A stretch of 64,000 nucleotides of DNA from Muricoccus roseus (lineage in GTDB: Bacteria; Pseudomonadota; Alphaproteobacteria; Acetobacterales; Acetobacteraceae): the NCBI RefSeq assembly GCF_900141905.1, contig NZ_FQZF01000010.1, forward strand, positions 62,001 through 126,000, given 5' to 3'. This document shows, one piece after another, positions 41,861 through 51,493 of this stretch. Position 1 is the first letter of the stretch. The number at the start of each line of letters is the position of its first letter. Under the pieces are notes generated by a model that had not been told where the DNA came from, searched no databases, and saw nothing but the letters and a program-made list of their open reading frames with translations. A program made the position numbers and the translations under genes.

Positions 41861-43921
41861 TCAGGCGATCCCCAGGATCTGGAGGAGGATGTCGATGAGC
41901 TTGATGCCGATGAAGGGGGCGACGATCCCGCCCAGCCCGTAGATGAGCAGGTTTCGCCGCAGCAGCGCGGCCGCGCCCGCCGGCCTGTAGCGCACCCCGC
42001 GCAGCGCCAGCGGCACCAGGGCCACGATGATGAGCGCGTTGAAGATGACGGCCGAGAGGATGGCGCTTTCCGGGCTGGCCAGGCGCATGAGGTTCAGTGC
42101 CTGGAGATCCGGGTATTGCGCGACAAAGATGGCCGGCAGGATGGCGAAGTACTTTGCCACGTCATTGGTGATGGAGAAGGTGGTCAGCGCGCCACGGGTG
42201 ATGAGCAGCTGCTTACCAATCTCGACGACCTCGATGAGCTTCGTGGGGTCGCTGTCCAGATCCACCATGTTGCCGGCCTCGCGCGCGGCCTGGGTGCCGG
42301 TCTGCATCGCCAGCCCGACATCGGCCTGCGCCAGGGCGGGCGCGTCATTCGTGCCGTCCCCCGCCATGGCGACCAGGCGCCCCTCGCCCTGCGCGTCGCG
42401 GATGTAGCGCAGCTTGTCCTCCGGCGTGGCCTCCGCGATGAAGTCATCCACCCCCGCCTCGGTCGCGATTGCCGCGGCGGTCAGGCGGTTGTCGCCTGTC
42501 ACCATCACCGTGCGGATGCCCATCTGGCGCAGCTGGGCGAAGCGTTCGCGGATGCCGGGCTTGACGATGTCCTTCAGCTCGATGGCGCCAAGCAGATGGC
42601 GGTCCTTCGCCACGATCAGCGGCGTGCCGCCCGCCCGGGCAATCCGCTCCACCACCTGGCGCAGCGCCGCCGGAGCCTCGGTCCCGATGGCACGGACGAG
42701 GCTGTCGGCCGCACCCTTCCGGTAGCTTCCCGTCGGCAGGTCCAGCCCGGAGATGCGGGTCTGCGCCGCGAAGGGAACCACCGTCGCCCCGGGCGGCAGG
42801 GCAGGGGGGGCCATGCCGTGCCGTTCCTTGACGAAGGCGAGGATGGAGCGCCCCTCTGGCGTCTCGTCGGCGATGGAGGAGAGGATGGCAGCCTCCGCCA
42901 GCGCGCGCGCATCCACCCCTGGGGCGGGATGAAGCGCGGCGGCCTGGCGGTTGCCCAGCGTGATCGTTCCCGTCTTGTCCAGCAGCAGGACATCCACGTC
43001 GCCCGCGGCCTCCACCGCCCGGCCGCTGGTCGCCATCACGTTGAAGCGCACCAGGCGGTCCATGCCCGCGATGCCGATGGCGGAGAGCAGCCCGCCGATC
43101 GTCGTTGGGATCAGCGTGACCAGCAGCGCCGCCAGGACGGGGACGGAGGGTGGGGCGCCATTCCAGGAGGCCAGGCCGACGACGCTCGCCACCGCGATCA
43201 GGAAGATGATCGTCATGCCCGCGAGGAGGATGTCGAGCGCGATCTCGTTCGGCGTCTTCTGCCGTGAGGCACCCTCCACGAGGGAGATCATGCGGTCGAT
43301 GAAGGTAGAGCCGGGCGCGGCGGTGATGCGCATCACGATCCAGTCGGAGACGACCAGGGTTCCGCCCGTGACCGCGCTGCGGTCGCCGCCGCTCTCGCGG
43401 ATCACCGGGGCACTCTCGCCCGTCACGGCCGCCTCGTTCACGCTGGCGATGCCCTGTACCACCTCGCCGTCGGAGGGGACGATATCGCCCGCTTCCACCA
43501 GCACCAGGTCGCCGACCCGCAGATCGGTGGCATCCCGCGGCTGCCAGATCGTGCGGTCGTCAGGCCGAAGCAGGAGCTTGGCCCGGGCCTCCGTCCGGGC
43601 CTTGCGCAGGCTCTCCGCCCGCGCGCGGCCGCGTCCTTCTGCCACGGCCTCGGCGAAGGTGGCGAAGAGCACGGTGAACCAGAGCCAGAGGGCGATCCAT
43701 GCCTGGAAGGCCCAGGGCTCACCGAGAAAGGCGGAGCGGGCGGAGAGCAGGGTGACGAGGATCGAGACAACCTCGGTCACGAAGATCACGGGGTTCCGCA
43801 GCAAGGCCAGGGGGTTCAGCTTCCGAAAGGCGTCCCGGGCGGCGCGCGGCAGCAGGGCCGGCTCCAGCATCGGGGGCCGCGCGCCTGCGGTCGCGCCCGC
43901 GCCTGTGGTGGTGTCGAGCAT
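41861..43921 (-). CDS. kdpB: KdpB, catalytic P-type ATPase subunit
   Basis: A 686-residue P-type ATPase. The phosphorylated Asp315 lies in [20 protein letters not shown] is the actuator motif, and [20 protein letters not shown] the hinge. Membrane helices and lengths match KdpB. It hydrolyses ATP to drive K+ through KdpA. It lies between kdpA and kdpC with normal short spacings (12 and 3 bp). Confidence 0.98.
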   Translation of the reverse strand: MLDTTTGAGATAGARPPMLEPALLPRAARDAFRKLNPLALLRNPVIFVTEVVSILVTLLSARSAFLGEPWAFQAWIALWLWFTVLFATFAEAVAEGRGRARAESLRKARTEARAKLLLRPDDRTIWQPRDATDLRVGDLVLVEAGDIVPSDGEVVQGIASVNEAAVTGESAPVIRESGGDRSAVTGGTLVVSDWIVMRITAAPGSTFIDRMISLVEGASRQKTPNEIALDILLAGMTIIFLIAVASVVGLASWNGAPPSVPVLAALLVTLIPTTIGGLLSAIGIAGMDRLVRFNVMATSGRAVEAAGDVDVLLLDKTGTITLGNRQAAALHPAPGVDARALAEAAILSSIADETPEGRSILAFVKERHGMAPPALPPGATVVPFAAQTRISGLDLPTGSYRKGAADSLVRAIGTEAPAALRQVVERIARAGGTPLIVAKDRHLLGAIELKDIVKPGIRERFAQLRQMGIRTVMVTGDNRLTAAAIATEAGVDDFIAEATPEDKLRYIRDAQGEGRLVAMAGDGTNDAPALAQADVGLAMQTGTQAAREAGNMVDLDSDPTKLIEVVEIGKQLLITRGALTTFSITNDVAKYFAILPAIFVAQYPDLQALNLMRLASPESAILSAVIFNALIIVALVPLALRGVRYRPAGAAALLRRNLLIYGLGGIVAPFIGIKLIDILLQILGIA

Positions 43922-43933
43922 CGGGATCGGGCC

Positions 43934-45631
43934 TCAGAAGGTCTTGCCAGCGAGCAGGGCGAAGTGCTCGGCGATGGGACCGAGGGAGAGGGAGGGCAGG
44001 AATTGCAGCCCGCCCAGGATGAGGATCACGCCTGCCAGCAGGCCGACGAAGAGCGGGCCGTGGGTGGGGAAGGTGCCCGCGCCTTCCGGCGCGCGCGGCT
44101 TGGCGGCCAGCGATCCGGCAATGGCCATGACCGGCACCACATAGCCGAAGCGGCCGAGCAGCATCGCGATGCCGAGCGTGGCGTTCATCCAGGGCGTGTC
44201 GGCGGCCAGCCCGCCAAAGGCCGAGCCGTTGTTCCCGGCGGCGGAGGTGTAGGCGTAGAGCATCTCCGTCAGGCCGTGCGGCCCGGCGTCCTGGATGGAG
44301 GAGGCCGCCTGGGGCAGCACCACGGAAATGGCGGTGAAGCCGAGGATGGTGGCGGGCAGGACCAGCACGGCGAGCATGGCCAGCTTGATCTCCCGGGCCT
44401 GCACCTTCTTGCCCAGGTATTCCGGCGTCCGCCCCACCATCAGCCCGGCGACGAAGACGGCGAGCAGGGCGAAGACGAGCATGCCATAGAGGCCGGAGCC
44501 CACGCCGCCCGGCAACACCTCGCCGAGCTGGATGAGGAAGAGGGGCACCATGCCGCCGAGGGGCGTGAAGCTGTCGAGCATCGCGTTCACCGCGCCGCAG
44601 GAGGCGCCCGTGGTCGTGGCGGTGAAAAGCGCGACGAGCGGCAGGCCGAAGCGGATGTCCTTGCCCTCCATGTTGCCCATGGCGGGGTCGACGCCCAGGG
44701 CAGCGAAGGCGGGGTTGCCCGCGGCCTCGGCGGCATAGATGGCGGCGGTAGCGGCAACCACGAAGCCCAGCATCACCGCCTGCAGGGCGCGGCCCTGGCG
44801 GCGGTCGCCGACGATGCGGGCGAAGGTGAGGCAGAGCGCGAAGGGAATGACGGCCTGCGCCCAGATCTGCAGCGCGGTCACCAGGGCGTCCGGCCCTTCG
44901 AAGGGATGCAGCGAGTTCACGCCGAAGAAGCCGCCGCCATTCGTGCCGAGGTGCTTGATCGCCACCTGGAAGGCCGCGGGACCGAGCGGGATGAGCTGCT
45001 CCGCTCCCTCCAGCGTCGTCGCGGTGACAGGGCCCGCGAAGGTCTGGGGGATGCCGAGCGCCACGAAGGCGGCCCCCAGGACGAGCGCGAGGGGCAGCAG
45101 GATGTAGAGCGTCACGCGGGTGAGGTCGGCCCAGAAGCTGCCCAGTTCCCGCAGGCCACCGCGCGCGAAGGCGCGGGAGACGGCGAGCGCCAGCGCGATG
45201 CCGGTGGCGGCCGAGAGGAAGTTCTGCACGGCCAGCCCGGCCATCTGGGCGAGGTAAGACGCCGCGACCTCGCCCGAATAGGCCTGCCAATTCGTATTCG
45301 TCACGAAGCTGACGGCCGTATTGAAGGCGAGCCAGGAGGACATGCCGGGAACGCCCTGCGGGTTGAGCGGCAGCACGCCCTGCAGGCGGAGAATGGCGAA
45401 GAGGAGAAGGAAGCCCGCCGCATTCGCCGTCAGCATGGCGAGCGCGTAGCCCTTCCAGTCCTGTCCGCGGCTGGGGTCGATCCCGCCGAGGCGATAGAGC
45501 AGCGTCTCCATGGGGCGCAGCCAGGCCACGCGGCCATCCGCGACCGCCGCGATATAGCGCCCGAGCGGCATGGCGGCCGCGAGCACGAGCGTGAGCACGA
45601 GGGCGATCTGCGCCCAGCCGATGAGGGTCAT
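43934..45631 (-). CDS. kdpA: KdpA, K+ channel-like subunit
   Basis: A 565-residue membrane protein with about ten helices and four P-loop-like selectivity segments, for example [40 protein letters not shown] and [13 protein letters not shown]. It binds and conducts K+ in the Kdp complex. The ATG is four bases after the kdpF stop. Confidence 0.98.
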   Translation of the reverse strand: MTLIGWAQIALVLTLVLAAAMPLGRYIAAVADGRVAWLRPMETLLYRLGGIDPSRGQDWKGYALAMLTANAAGFLLLFAILRLQGVLPLNPQGVPGMSSWLAFNTAVSFVTNTNWQAYSGEVAASYLAQMAGLAVQNFLSAATGIALALAVSRAFARGGLRELGSFWADLTRVTLYILLPLALVLGAAFVALGIPQTFAGPVTATTLEGAEQLIPLGPAAFQVAIKHLGTNGGGFFGVNSLHPFEGPDALVTALQIWAQAVIPFALCLTFARIVGDRRQGRALQAVMLGFVVAATAAIYAAEAAGNPAFAALGVDPAMGNMEGKDIRFGLPLVALFTATTTGASCGAVNAMLDSFTPLGGMVPLFLIQLGEVLPGGVGSGLYGMLVFALLAVFVAGLMVGRTPEYLGKKVQAREIKLAMLAVLVLPATILGFTAISVVLPQAASSIQDAGPHGLTEMLYAYTSAAGNNGSAFGGLAADTPWMNATLGIAMLLGRFGYVVPVMAIAGSLAAKPRAPEGAGTFPTHGPLFVGLLAGVILILGGLQFLPSLSLGPIAEHFALLAGKTF

Positions 45632-45635
45632 GGAA

Positions 45636-45722
45636 TCACAGCCCCTCGGGACGCAGCAGCGCCCATAGAAGATAGGCCAGTAGGCCGGCGGCCACGGCGC
45701 CGCCCAGGATCAGTTCCAGCAT
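45636..45722 (-). CDS. kdpF: KdpF, small stabilising subunit
   Basis: Twenty-eight residues, one membrane helix: [20 protein letters not shown] and ALLRPEGL. The order and the C-terminal LLRPE-type ending are those of KdpF, a lipid-like stabiliser of KdpABC. Confidence 0.9.
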   Translation of the reverse strand: MLELILGGAVAAGLLAYLLWALLRPEGL

Positions 45723-45728
45723 GGCGCG

Positions 45729-45812
45729 TCAGACCCGGTCGCAGCCGGCGACGTAGGTGGCCAGCAGCGCGAAGGCGCCGAGGCCGATACCGAGGACGAG
45801 AAGGTCCATCAT
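45729..45812 (-). CDS. Small membrane peptide upstream of kdpF
   Basis: A 27-residue peptide, MMDLLVLGIGLGAFALLATY then VAGCDRV, with AGGAGGA upstream. It is almost entirely one membrane helix with a short CDRV tail and ends six bases before the kdpF start. I recall similar short peptides before kdpF in other high-GC kdp operons, but know no function. It could be a further helper of KdpA. Confidence 0.7.
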   Translation of the reverse strand: MMDLLVLGIGLGAFALLATYVAGCDRV

Positions 45813-46112
45813 CGTGAGTCCTCCTGCCGGGAACTGCCGGCGGTCCGGACTTCAATGAAAAGACGCGCGTAAAGAGGCTATTCCGGATTTGGGAGGCGCC
45901 CGTAAAAAGCGCATAAAGGCGGCACCGGTCCGCCCTGCGGAGCGCCGTTTTTATGTGGTTTTTACAGGGCTGCGGTGAATGGATGATCGCGTTTTTACAC
46001 GGACGCGGGCAGCATCACGCCTCCGGGCTGGCCGTCACGCCGGGCCGCTCGTCGGCATCGAGGTTGGAAGAGTGACAATCGGCGTGACGATATCGCGCGG
46101 TATTCCGTTCCC
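45813..46112. promoter_or_regulatory. Divergent kdpFABC/kdpDE control region
   Basis: A 300-bp spacer, markedly AT-richer than its surroundings in places. It carries three GTTTTTA repeats on the plus strand and inverted TAAAAAG-like copies near 45869-45918. It must hold the promoters of both operons. Confidence 0.55.
45947..45998. promoter_or_regulatory. Candidate KdpE-binding repeats (GTTTTTA x3)
   Basis: GTTTTTA occurs at 45947, 45958 and 45991: spacings of 11 and 33 bp, all on one face of the helix. Copies 2 and 3 extend to GTTTTTACA. Tandem sites with 11-bp spacing suit OmpR-family dimers such as KdpE. Confidence 0.5.
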
Positions 46113-48830
46113 GTGAGAGCACGCCGGCAACTGGAACATGGCGGAGCCGCCCGCCCCGACCCCGATGCGCTGCTGGCCCGGGCGAAGCAGGAAGGGCAGG
46201 GACGCCTGAAGGTGTTCCTCGGTGCCGCCCCCGGCGTCGGCAAGACCTACGAGATGCTGACGGAGGCGCGCCGCCGCGCATTGGGCGGCGCCGATGTCGT
46301 GATCGGGCTGGTGGAGACCCATGGCCGCGCCGAGACCGCCGTCCAGGTCGCGGGGCTGGAGGTGCTGCCGCGCGCGCGCATCGCCTATCGCGCGCAGGTG
46401 CTGGAGGAGTTCGACCTGGACGGCGCCCTGGCTCGCCGCCCCGCCATCCTCGTGCTGGACGAGCTGCCCCACAGCAACGCGCCAGGCAGCCGCCACCCCA
46501 AGCGCTGGCAGGACGTGGAGGAGCTGCGTGCCGCCGGCATCGAGATATGGACGGCGATGAACGTGCAGCACCTGGAGAGCCTCTCCGAGGCGGTGGCGCG
46601 CATCACCGGCGTGCGCGTGGCCGAGACCGTGCCCGACCACGTGCTGGCCGGGGCGGACGCCGTCGAGCTGATCGACATTCCGCCGGCCGAGTTGTTGGAG
46701 CGGCTGCGCCAGGGCAGGGTCTACCGCCCCGACCAGGCGGCGCGGGCCCTGAAGGGCTTCTTCCGCGAGGGCAACCTGGCCGCCTTGCGCGAGATGGCGC
46801 TGCGCCGGATGGCGGAGCGGGTGGACGCCGACGTCACGGGGTACATGCGGGCCAATGCCATCGCGGGACCCTGGCCGGCGGGCGACCGGGTGATGGTGCT
46901 GGTGGGGGCGGAAGCCTCGGCCGAAGGCGTCGTGCGGCATGCGCGCCGCATCGCGGACGCGCTCCGCGCGCCGCTGGTGGCGCTGCATGTGGAGCAGCCG
47001 GGAGAACCGGATGCCGGGCCGGCCGCCGCGCCAACCGCCGCGCTCCGGGCCGCGGAGACGCTGGGCGCCGAGACGGAAACGGTGGTGGACACCGACCTGC
47101 CGCGCGCGATCCTGGCCGCGGCGCGGGCCAGGAATGCCACGCATCTCGTCATGGGCCGCGGCCGTCCACCGCTCTGGCGACGCCTGACCGGGCGCACCCT
47201 CTCGGCCGTGCTGCTGCGCCGGGCCGCGGACTTCACGCTGCATCTGGTGCCGAGCCCCACCGCCGTGGGGCGCGCGCCGGCGGCGCCGGAGCGGCGCGCA
47301 TTCCCGACCTGGGTCGGCTGGGCGAGCGCCTCCACCTTCGTGCTGGGCGCGACGGCGATCGGCCTCGCGCTGGATGAGCGGGTGACCGAGGGGTCGCTCG
47401 GCATGATCTATCTGGCTGCGACGGTGGCATCGGCTGTCGGCTTCGGTCCCGTTCATGGCCTCGCCACGGCGGTCCTGTCCTTCCTGCTCTGGAACTACCT
47501 GTTCATCGAGCCGCGCTACACCCTGACCATCGACGGCCCGCAGGAGGTGGTGGGTGCCCTCGTCTTCGGGCTGGTGGCCCTGCTGCTCGCAGGCACCGCG
47601 GGGCGGCTGGGCCGCAAGGCGCGCACCGCCCAGGCGCGAGTCTTCGGGCTGCGGCGGCTGGTGGAGTTCAGCCGGCGCCTTGGCGCGCCGATGGACCGCG
47701 CTGCCTTGCTGGCCCTCATCGCCGAGGAAGCCGAGCGGGTCGCCGGATGTCCCTGCTGCGTCCTCATGCCGCTTTCGGGCGAGGATCTGCCGGGCCTCGG
47801 CCTGCCGCGAGAGCGCCAGCCGGACGACACCGACCTGATCATCCGTGCCGCCGCCCCGCCCTCGGCCGAGCCGGACGACGCCTCCATGGCCGCCGCACGC
47901 TGGGCCTATGCCAAGGGGCGCGTGACCGGGTGGGGCACGGATACCCTGCCCACCGTCTCATGGCGGTTCCAGCCGCTGCCCACGGCGCAGGGCGTCGCGG
48001 GCCTGATCGGCTTCCGTTTCGCCGACCGCCCGGAGCATCTGGACCCGGAGCGCCAGCGCACGCTGGACGCCCTGCTCGACCAGGCGGCCATTGCGCTGGA
48101 AAGGGCGGAACTGATGGAGGAGCGCGCGCGCGGCGCGGTCCGGGCGGAGGCGGACGCCTTGCGGACCACCCTCCTCACCTCGCTCGGCCATGACCTCCGC
48201 ACGCCGCTGACCGGCATCCGCGGGTCGCTGGAGACGCTGCGGACCATGGGCGACGCGCTCTCGCCGGAGGCCCGGGCGGACCTGATCCTCGCGGCCGAGG
48301 AGGAGACGGTGCGCCTCACCCGCTTCGCTTCCAACGTTCTCGACATGGTGCGACTCGAGAGCGGGCAGGTTGCCCTGCGGCGCGAGCCGGTGGACCTGCC
48401 CTCGGCCCTGGAGGCGGCCGTAGAGCGGGTGGAGCATGCGACAGGGCGGCAGGTGGATTGCCGCATCGCCGGTCCGCTGCCGGCCCCCTTGCTGGACCCG
48501 GTGCTGTTCGGCCAGATCCTTGCCAACCTGCTCGATAACGCCCTGAAGTTCTCGGGCGCTCAGGGCAAGGTCGCCATCCTGGCCCGGCGAGACGGCGCGA
48601 GCGTCCTGGTCTCTGTCGAGGATGACGGGCCGGGTATTCCGCGCGAAGATCTCGCCCGCATCTTCGATCCCTTCTTCCGCGCTTCTCGCACCGACCGGAT
48701 CGCGGCGGGCACCGGCCTCGGCCTTGCCATCGCGCGCGGCCTTGCGGTCGCAATGGGGGGGCAGATCACGGCCGAGAGCCCCATCCGGGAGGGGCGCGGG
48801 ACGCGCGTGACCCTTCGGTTCGCCTCATGA
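46113..48830 (+). CDS. kdpD: KdpD, K+/turgor-sensing histidine kinase
   Basis: A 905-residue kinase starting at a GTG. The N-terminal KdpD domain has Walker A GAAPGVGKT and the later DELPHSNAPGSRHPKRWQD; a universal-stress-like domain follows (about 250-390). Four membrane helices lie about 410-500, then a GAF-like domain. The catalytic part has phospho-acceptor His693 in LTSLGHDLRTPLTGIRG, the N box ILANLLDNALKFS and G boxes VEDDGPGIP and GTGLGLAIARGLA. It overlaps kdpE by four bases (ATGA). It is divergent from kdpFABC, unlike the collinear E. coli arrangement. Confidence 0.97.
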   Translation: MRARRQLEHGGAARPDPDALLARAKQEGQGRLKVFLGAAPGVGKTYEMLTEARRRALGGADVVIGLVETHGRAETAVQVAGLEVLPRARIAYRAQVLEEFDLDGALARRPAILVLDELPHSNAPGSRHPKRWQDVEELRAAGIEIWTAMNVQHLESLSEAVARITGVRVAETVPDHVLAGADAVELIDIPPAELLERLRQGRVYRPDQAARALKGFFREGNLAALREMALRRMAERVDADVTGYMRANAIAGPWPAGDRVMVLVGAEASAEGVVRHARRIADALRAPLVALHVEQPGEPDAGPAAAPTAALRAAETLGAETETVVDTDLPRAILAAARARNATHLVMGRGRPPLWRRLTGRTLSAVLLRRAADFTLHLVPSPTAVGRAPAAPERRAFPTWVGWASASTFVLGATAIGLALDERVTEGSLGMIYLAATVASAVGFGPVHGLATAVLSFLLWNYLFIEPRYTLTIDGPQEVVGALVFGLVALLLAGTAGRLGRKARTAQARVFGLRRLVEFSRRLGAPMDRAALLALIAEEAERVAGCPCCVLMPLSGEDLPGLGLPRERQPDDTDLIIRAAAPPSAEPDDASMAAARWAYAKGRVTGWGTDTLPTVSWRFQPLPTAQGVAGLIGFRFADRPEHLDPERQRTLDALLDQAAIALERAELMEERARGAVRAEADALRTTLLTSLGHDLRTPLTGIRGSLETLRTMGDALSPEARADLILAAEEETVRLTRFASNVLDMVRLESGQVALRREPVDLPSALEAAVERVEHATGRQVDCRIAGPLPAPLLDPVLFGQILANLLDNALKFSGAQGKVAILARRDGASVLVSVEDDGPGIPREDLARIFDPFFRASRTDRIAAGTGLGLAIARGLAVAMGGQITAESPIREGRGTRVTLRFAS

Positions 48831-49540
48831 CCAGCACCCCTTCCAACCTCGCTCCTCCGCGCATCCTGGTGATTGATGACGAGCCGCAGATCCACCGCTT
48901 CCTGAGCCCCGCGCTGACCGCTTCGGGCTACGAGCCGCTGCGGGCGGAGAACGCCATGGCGGGCCTGAACCTCGCCGCGACGCATGCGCCTTCCGCCGTG
49001 CTGCTGGATCTTGGGCTGCCCGACCTGGACGGGCAGGAGGTCATCCCTCGTCTGCGTGCCTTCACCGCGGCGCCGATCATCGTGCTCTCCGCCCGCGACG
49101 GGGAAGCGGCCAAGGTGGCGGCGCTGGACGGCGGAGCGGATGACTTCGTGCAAAAGCCCTTCGCCCTCGCCGAACTGCTCGCGCGCCTCAGGGCATCCCT
49201 GCGGCGCGCGGCGGCTGCCGCGGGGCAGGACGCGCCGGCGGTGCAGATTCGGCTGGGTGAGCTGGAAATCGACCTCGCCGCGCGGGCGGCCAGGCTGGGC
49301 GGGACGCCGCTCAAGCTGACGCCGCGCGAGTGGGGCCTGCTCGCCGCGCTGGCCCGGGCCGGGGCTGGGCGCGTGGTCACCCAGCGCCAGCTTCTCTCGG
49401 CCGTATGGGGGCCAGGCCATGCCGAGAGTTCGCAATATCTGCGTGTCTATATCGGGCATCTTCGCCAGAAGCTCGGGGAGGCGGCCACGCTGATCCGGAC
49501 CGAGCCGGGGGTTGGCTACAGGCTCGGCCCCCCCGATTAG
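48827..49540 (+). CDS. kdpE: KdpE, response regulator
   Basis: A 237-residue OmpR-type regulator: acidic pocket VIDDEP, phosphorylated Asp61 in AVLLDLGLPDLDG, Lys in VQKPFALAELLARL, and a C-terminal winged helix (LKLTPREWGLLAALARAGAG, SSQYLRVYIGHLRQKLGE, TEPGVGYRL). Phosphorylated by KdpD, it should activate kdpFABC through the GTTTTTA repeats. Confidence 0.96.
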   Translation: MTSTPSNLAPPRILVIDDEPQIHRFLSPALTASGYEPLRAENAMAGLNLAATHAPSAVLLDLGLPDLDGQEVIPRLRAFTAAPIIVLSARDGEAAKVAALDGGADDFVQKPFALAELLARLRASLRRAAAAAGQDAPAVQIRLGELEIDLAARAARLGGTPLKLTPREWGLLAALARAGAGRVVTQRQLLSAVWGPGHAESSQYLRVYIGHLRQKLGEAATLIRTEPGVGYRLGPPD

Positions 49541-49666
49541 AGCCACCCTGCTCGACCACCCCGCGCCGAGGGGCGCCCGCTCAGCGGGCCCCGGCCCGCC
49601 GATGCCGGCGAGAAGGGCGGTCCGTTCGGAGCAACCTCGCCGCGTCGGTTGCCCGGCCGGCGAGCC

Positions 49667-49912
49667 CTATGTCGCCCGTGGCAGGACGATCCGAAACGTC
49701 GCGCCCGTCGCGGAAGGGAGGAGCGCGATGCTGCCACCCGCCCCCTCCACCAGGGCGCGCGAGATTGCGAGCCCCAGCCCGGTACCGCCGCGGTCCCGCG
49801 CCGTGGTGAAGAAGGGGTCGAACGCACGCGCGGCATTGGCGGGGGAGAGACCCGGTCCGTGCACCACCTCCCTGATCGCTGGGTCGTCATCCACGATCAG
49901 GATGCGCGGCAT
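49667..49912 (-). pseudogene. creBC-like remnant: response-regulator start fused to histidine-kinase end
   Basis: An 81-codon open frame begins as a response regulator (MPRILIVDDDPAIREV) and after about 16 residues continues as the last part of a histidine kinase: HGPGLSPANAARAFDPFFTT, RDRGGTGLGLAISRALVEGA and a final FRIVLP. It is an in-frame internal deletion that removed most of both genes. The neighbouring divergent gene is creD, so the ancestor was probably a creBC pair. No receiver Asp, phospho-acceptor His or N box remains, so signalling function is lost. Confidence 0.72.
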
Positions 49913-50035
49913 GGACCTCTCCCCGGCCGTCTGCACCGGATTTGCACGGCTCCGGCACAGGCTTTCCCTGCCGGCGCCATCCGTCCGGCACGGCCCGCTG
50001 GGAGGATGGCGGCCTTACCCGATAAGGCCAAGCCC

Positions 50036-51394
50036 ATGAGCGATATCCCGCATTCGCCCCTCTCCTCACCCAAGCCCATGCCGGCCCGTCCTTTCCTCCG
50101 GCTCGGGCGGGCGGGCAAGCTCGCCCTTGTCGGCGGCCTGCTGCTCCTGCTGCTCGTGCCGCATCTGATGATCGAGGCGGTGATCGAGGAGCGGGAGTCC
50201 TACCAGGAGCAGGTGCGCGACGGCATCGCGCGGAGCTGGGGCCCCGCGCAATCCGTGCTGGGTCCCGTCCTGGTCGTGCCGACCCGCAGCCCGGCGCCGC
50301 GCGCACCCCATGAGACGGGCCCGCTCCGGTGGGAGCGGGGTGCCGTCGCGGTCCTGCCCACGCAGATGAAGGCCGAGGCGGCGCTTTCGCCGGAGCGGCG
50401 CCGGCGCGGGCTGTTCGAGGCCGTGATCTACGAGGCCGAGGTGGCACTTTCCGCCAGCATCGTCGTGCCGGCGGTGACCGCCGACCCCGGAGCCGAGCTG
50501 CTATGGCGCGAGGCCTTCCTGGCGACCGGTGCCACCGACCTGCGCTCCGCCGCGGCGGCTGCCCGCCTCTCGGTCGAGGGCCGGGAGTTGGTGGCGCGGG
50601 ACGCGTCGGAGAACGGCTGCATCGGGACCGAATTGATCCGCTGGGACCTGGGGCTGGATGGCCCGCCTGAGCCTGGCCTGTCCCTGAGCGTCGCCGGCGC
50701 CCTGTCCCTGCGCGGCACCGGCCGTTTCGGCCTCCTGCCGCTCGCCCGCCGGGCCGAGCTGTCCGTCGTCGCGCCCTGGGTGACCCCAAGCTTCAGCGGC
50801 GCCGGCCTGCCCGTGCGCGCCGAGGTGCGGGATGCCGGCTTCAGCGCGGAGTGGCGGGAAGGCGCCGGCCAGCTTCTGGTCCGGAACCTCGGTCCGGGCT
50901 GGTGCGGGACGCTGATGGCCGGGGAGACGCAGGTGGGCGTGGATCTGCTGGAGGCGGTGCCCACCTACCGCATGGTGACCCGCGCCTCGAAATACGCGGT
51001 GGTGTTCTTCGTGCTCGCCTTCCTGACCTATGTGCTGTTCGAGCTGGTGGCAGGGGTGCGCATCCATATCGTGCAGTATGGGCTGCTCGGCCTCTCGCTC
51101 GTGCTGTTTCCCCTGCTGCTGCTGCTGGCTTTCGGCGGGCCGCTGGGTTTCGCAGCGGCTTATGCGATCAGCACCGCGGCCGTCGTGGTCCAGGCTTCGG
51201 TCTATACCGGGGCGGTGACGCGGCGGGCGGGGCTGACTGGGCTCTTCGCCTGCGTGCTCGCCGGGCTGTTCGGCTTTCTCTATGTCGTGCTGAGCCTGGA
51301 GGCCTATGCGCTACTCGCCGGCGCCACGGCCCTGTTCCTCGCGCTCTCGGTGGTGATGGCGGTCACCCGCCGTGTGGATTGGGCGAGCGAATAG
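50036..51394 (+). CDS. creD: CreD-family inner-membrane protein
   Basis: A 452-residue protein with the CreD layout. An N-terminal helix (KLALVGGLLLLLLVPHLMI) is followed by the conserved VIEERESYQEQVRDGIARSWG and QSVLGPVLVVP. A large periplasmic beta-rich region follows (about 55-310), then a C-terminal block of five or six helices (KYAVVFFVLAFLTYVLFELV, IHIVQYGLLGLSLVLFPLLL). CreD is a cell-envelope protein induced by CreBC in enterobacteria and linked to envelope integrity. Here its likely two-component system is deleted, so its expression must depend on something else. Confidence 0.92.
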   Translation: MSDIPHSPLSSPKPMPARPFLRLGRAGKLALVGGLLLLLLVPHLMIEAVIEERESYQEQVRDGIARSWGPAQSVLGPVLVVPTRSPAPRAPHETGPLRWERGAVAVLPTQMKAEAALSPERRRRGLFEAVIYEAEVALSASIVVPAVTADPGAELLWREAFLATGATDLRSAAAAARLSVEGRELVARDASENGCIGTELIRWDLGLDGPPEPGLSLSVAGALSLRGTGRFGLLPLARRAELSVVAPWVTPSFSGAGLPVRAEVRDAGFSAEWREGAGQLLVRNLGPGWCGTLMAGETQVGVDLLEAVPTYRMVTRASKYAVVFFVLAFLTYVLFELVAGVRIHIVQYGLLGLSLVLFPLLLLLAFGGPLGFAAAYAISTAAVVVQASVYTGAVTRRAGLTGLFACVLAGLFGFLYVVLSLEAYALLAGATALFLALSVVMAVTRRVDWASE

Positions 51395-51493
51395 CGGGAC
51401 GGCCCCACCCGGCGATCTCGCCGGAGGGGTCTCCCACCTGCGCTGGCCGGCCCGGACCACGGAGGCAGAGCCGCGATGGCCGCTTTCCCGGAC

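Noticed and set aside
42116-43267. A 383-codon plus-strand frame over kdpB
   Set aside because: It lies opposite a firmly identified kdpB and has the composition typical of high-GC antisense frames.
51395-51493. A terminator between convergent creD and the DASS transporter gene
   Set aside because: Only a short CCGGCGA/TCGCCGG hairpin with a two-base loop and no U-tract is present.
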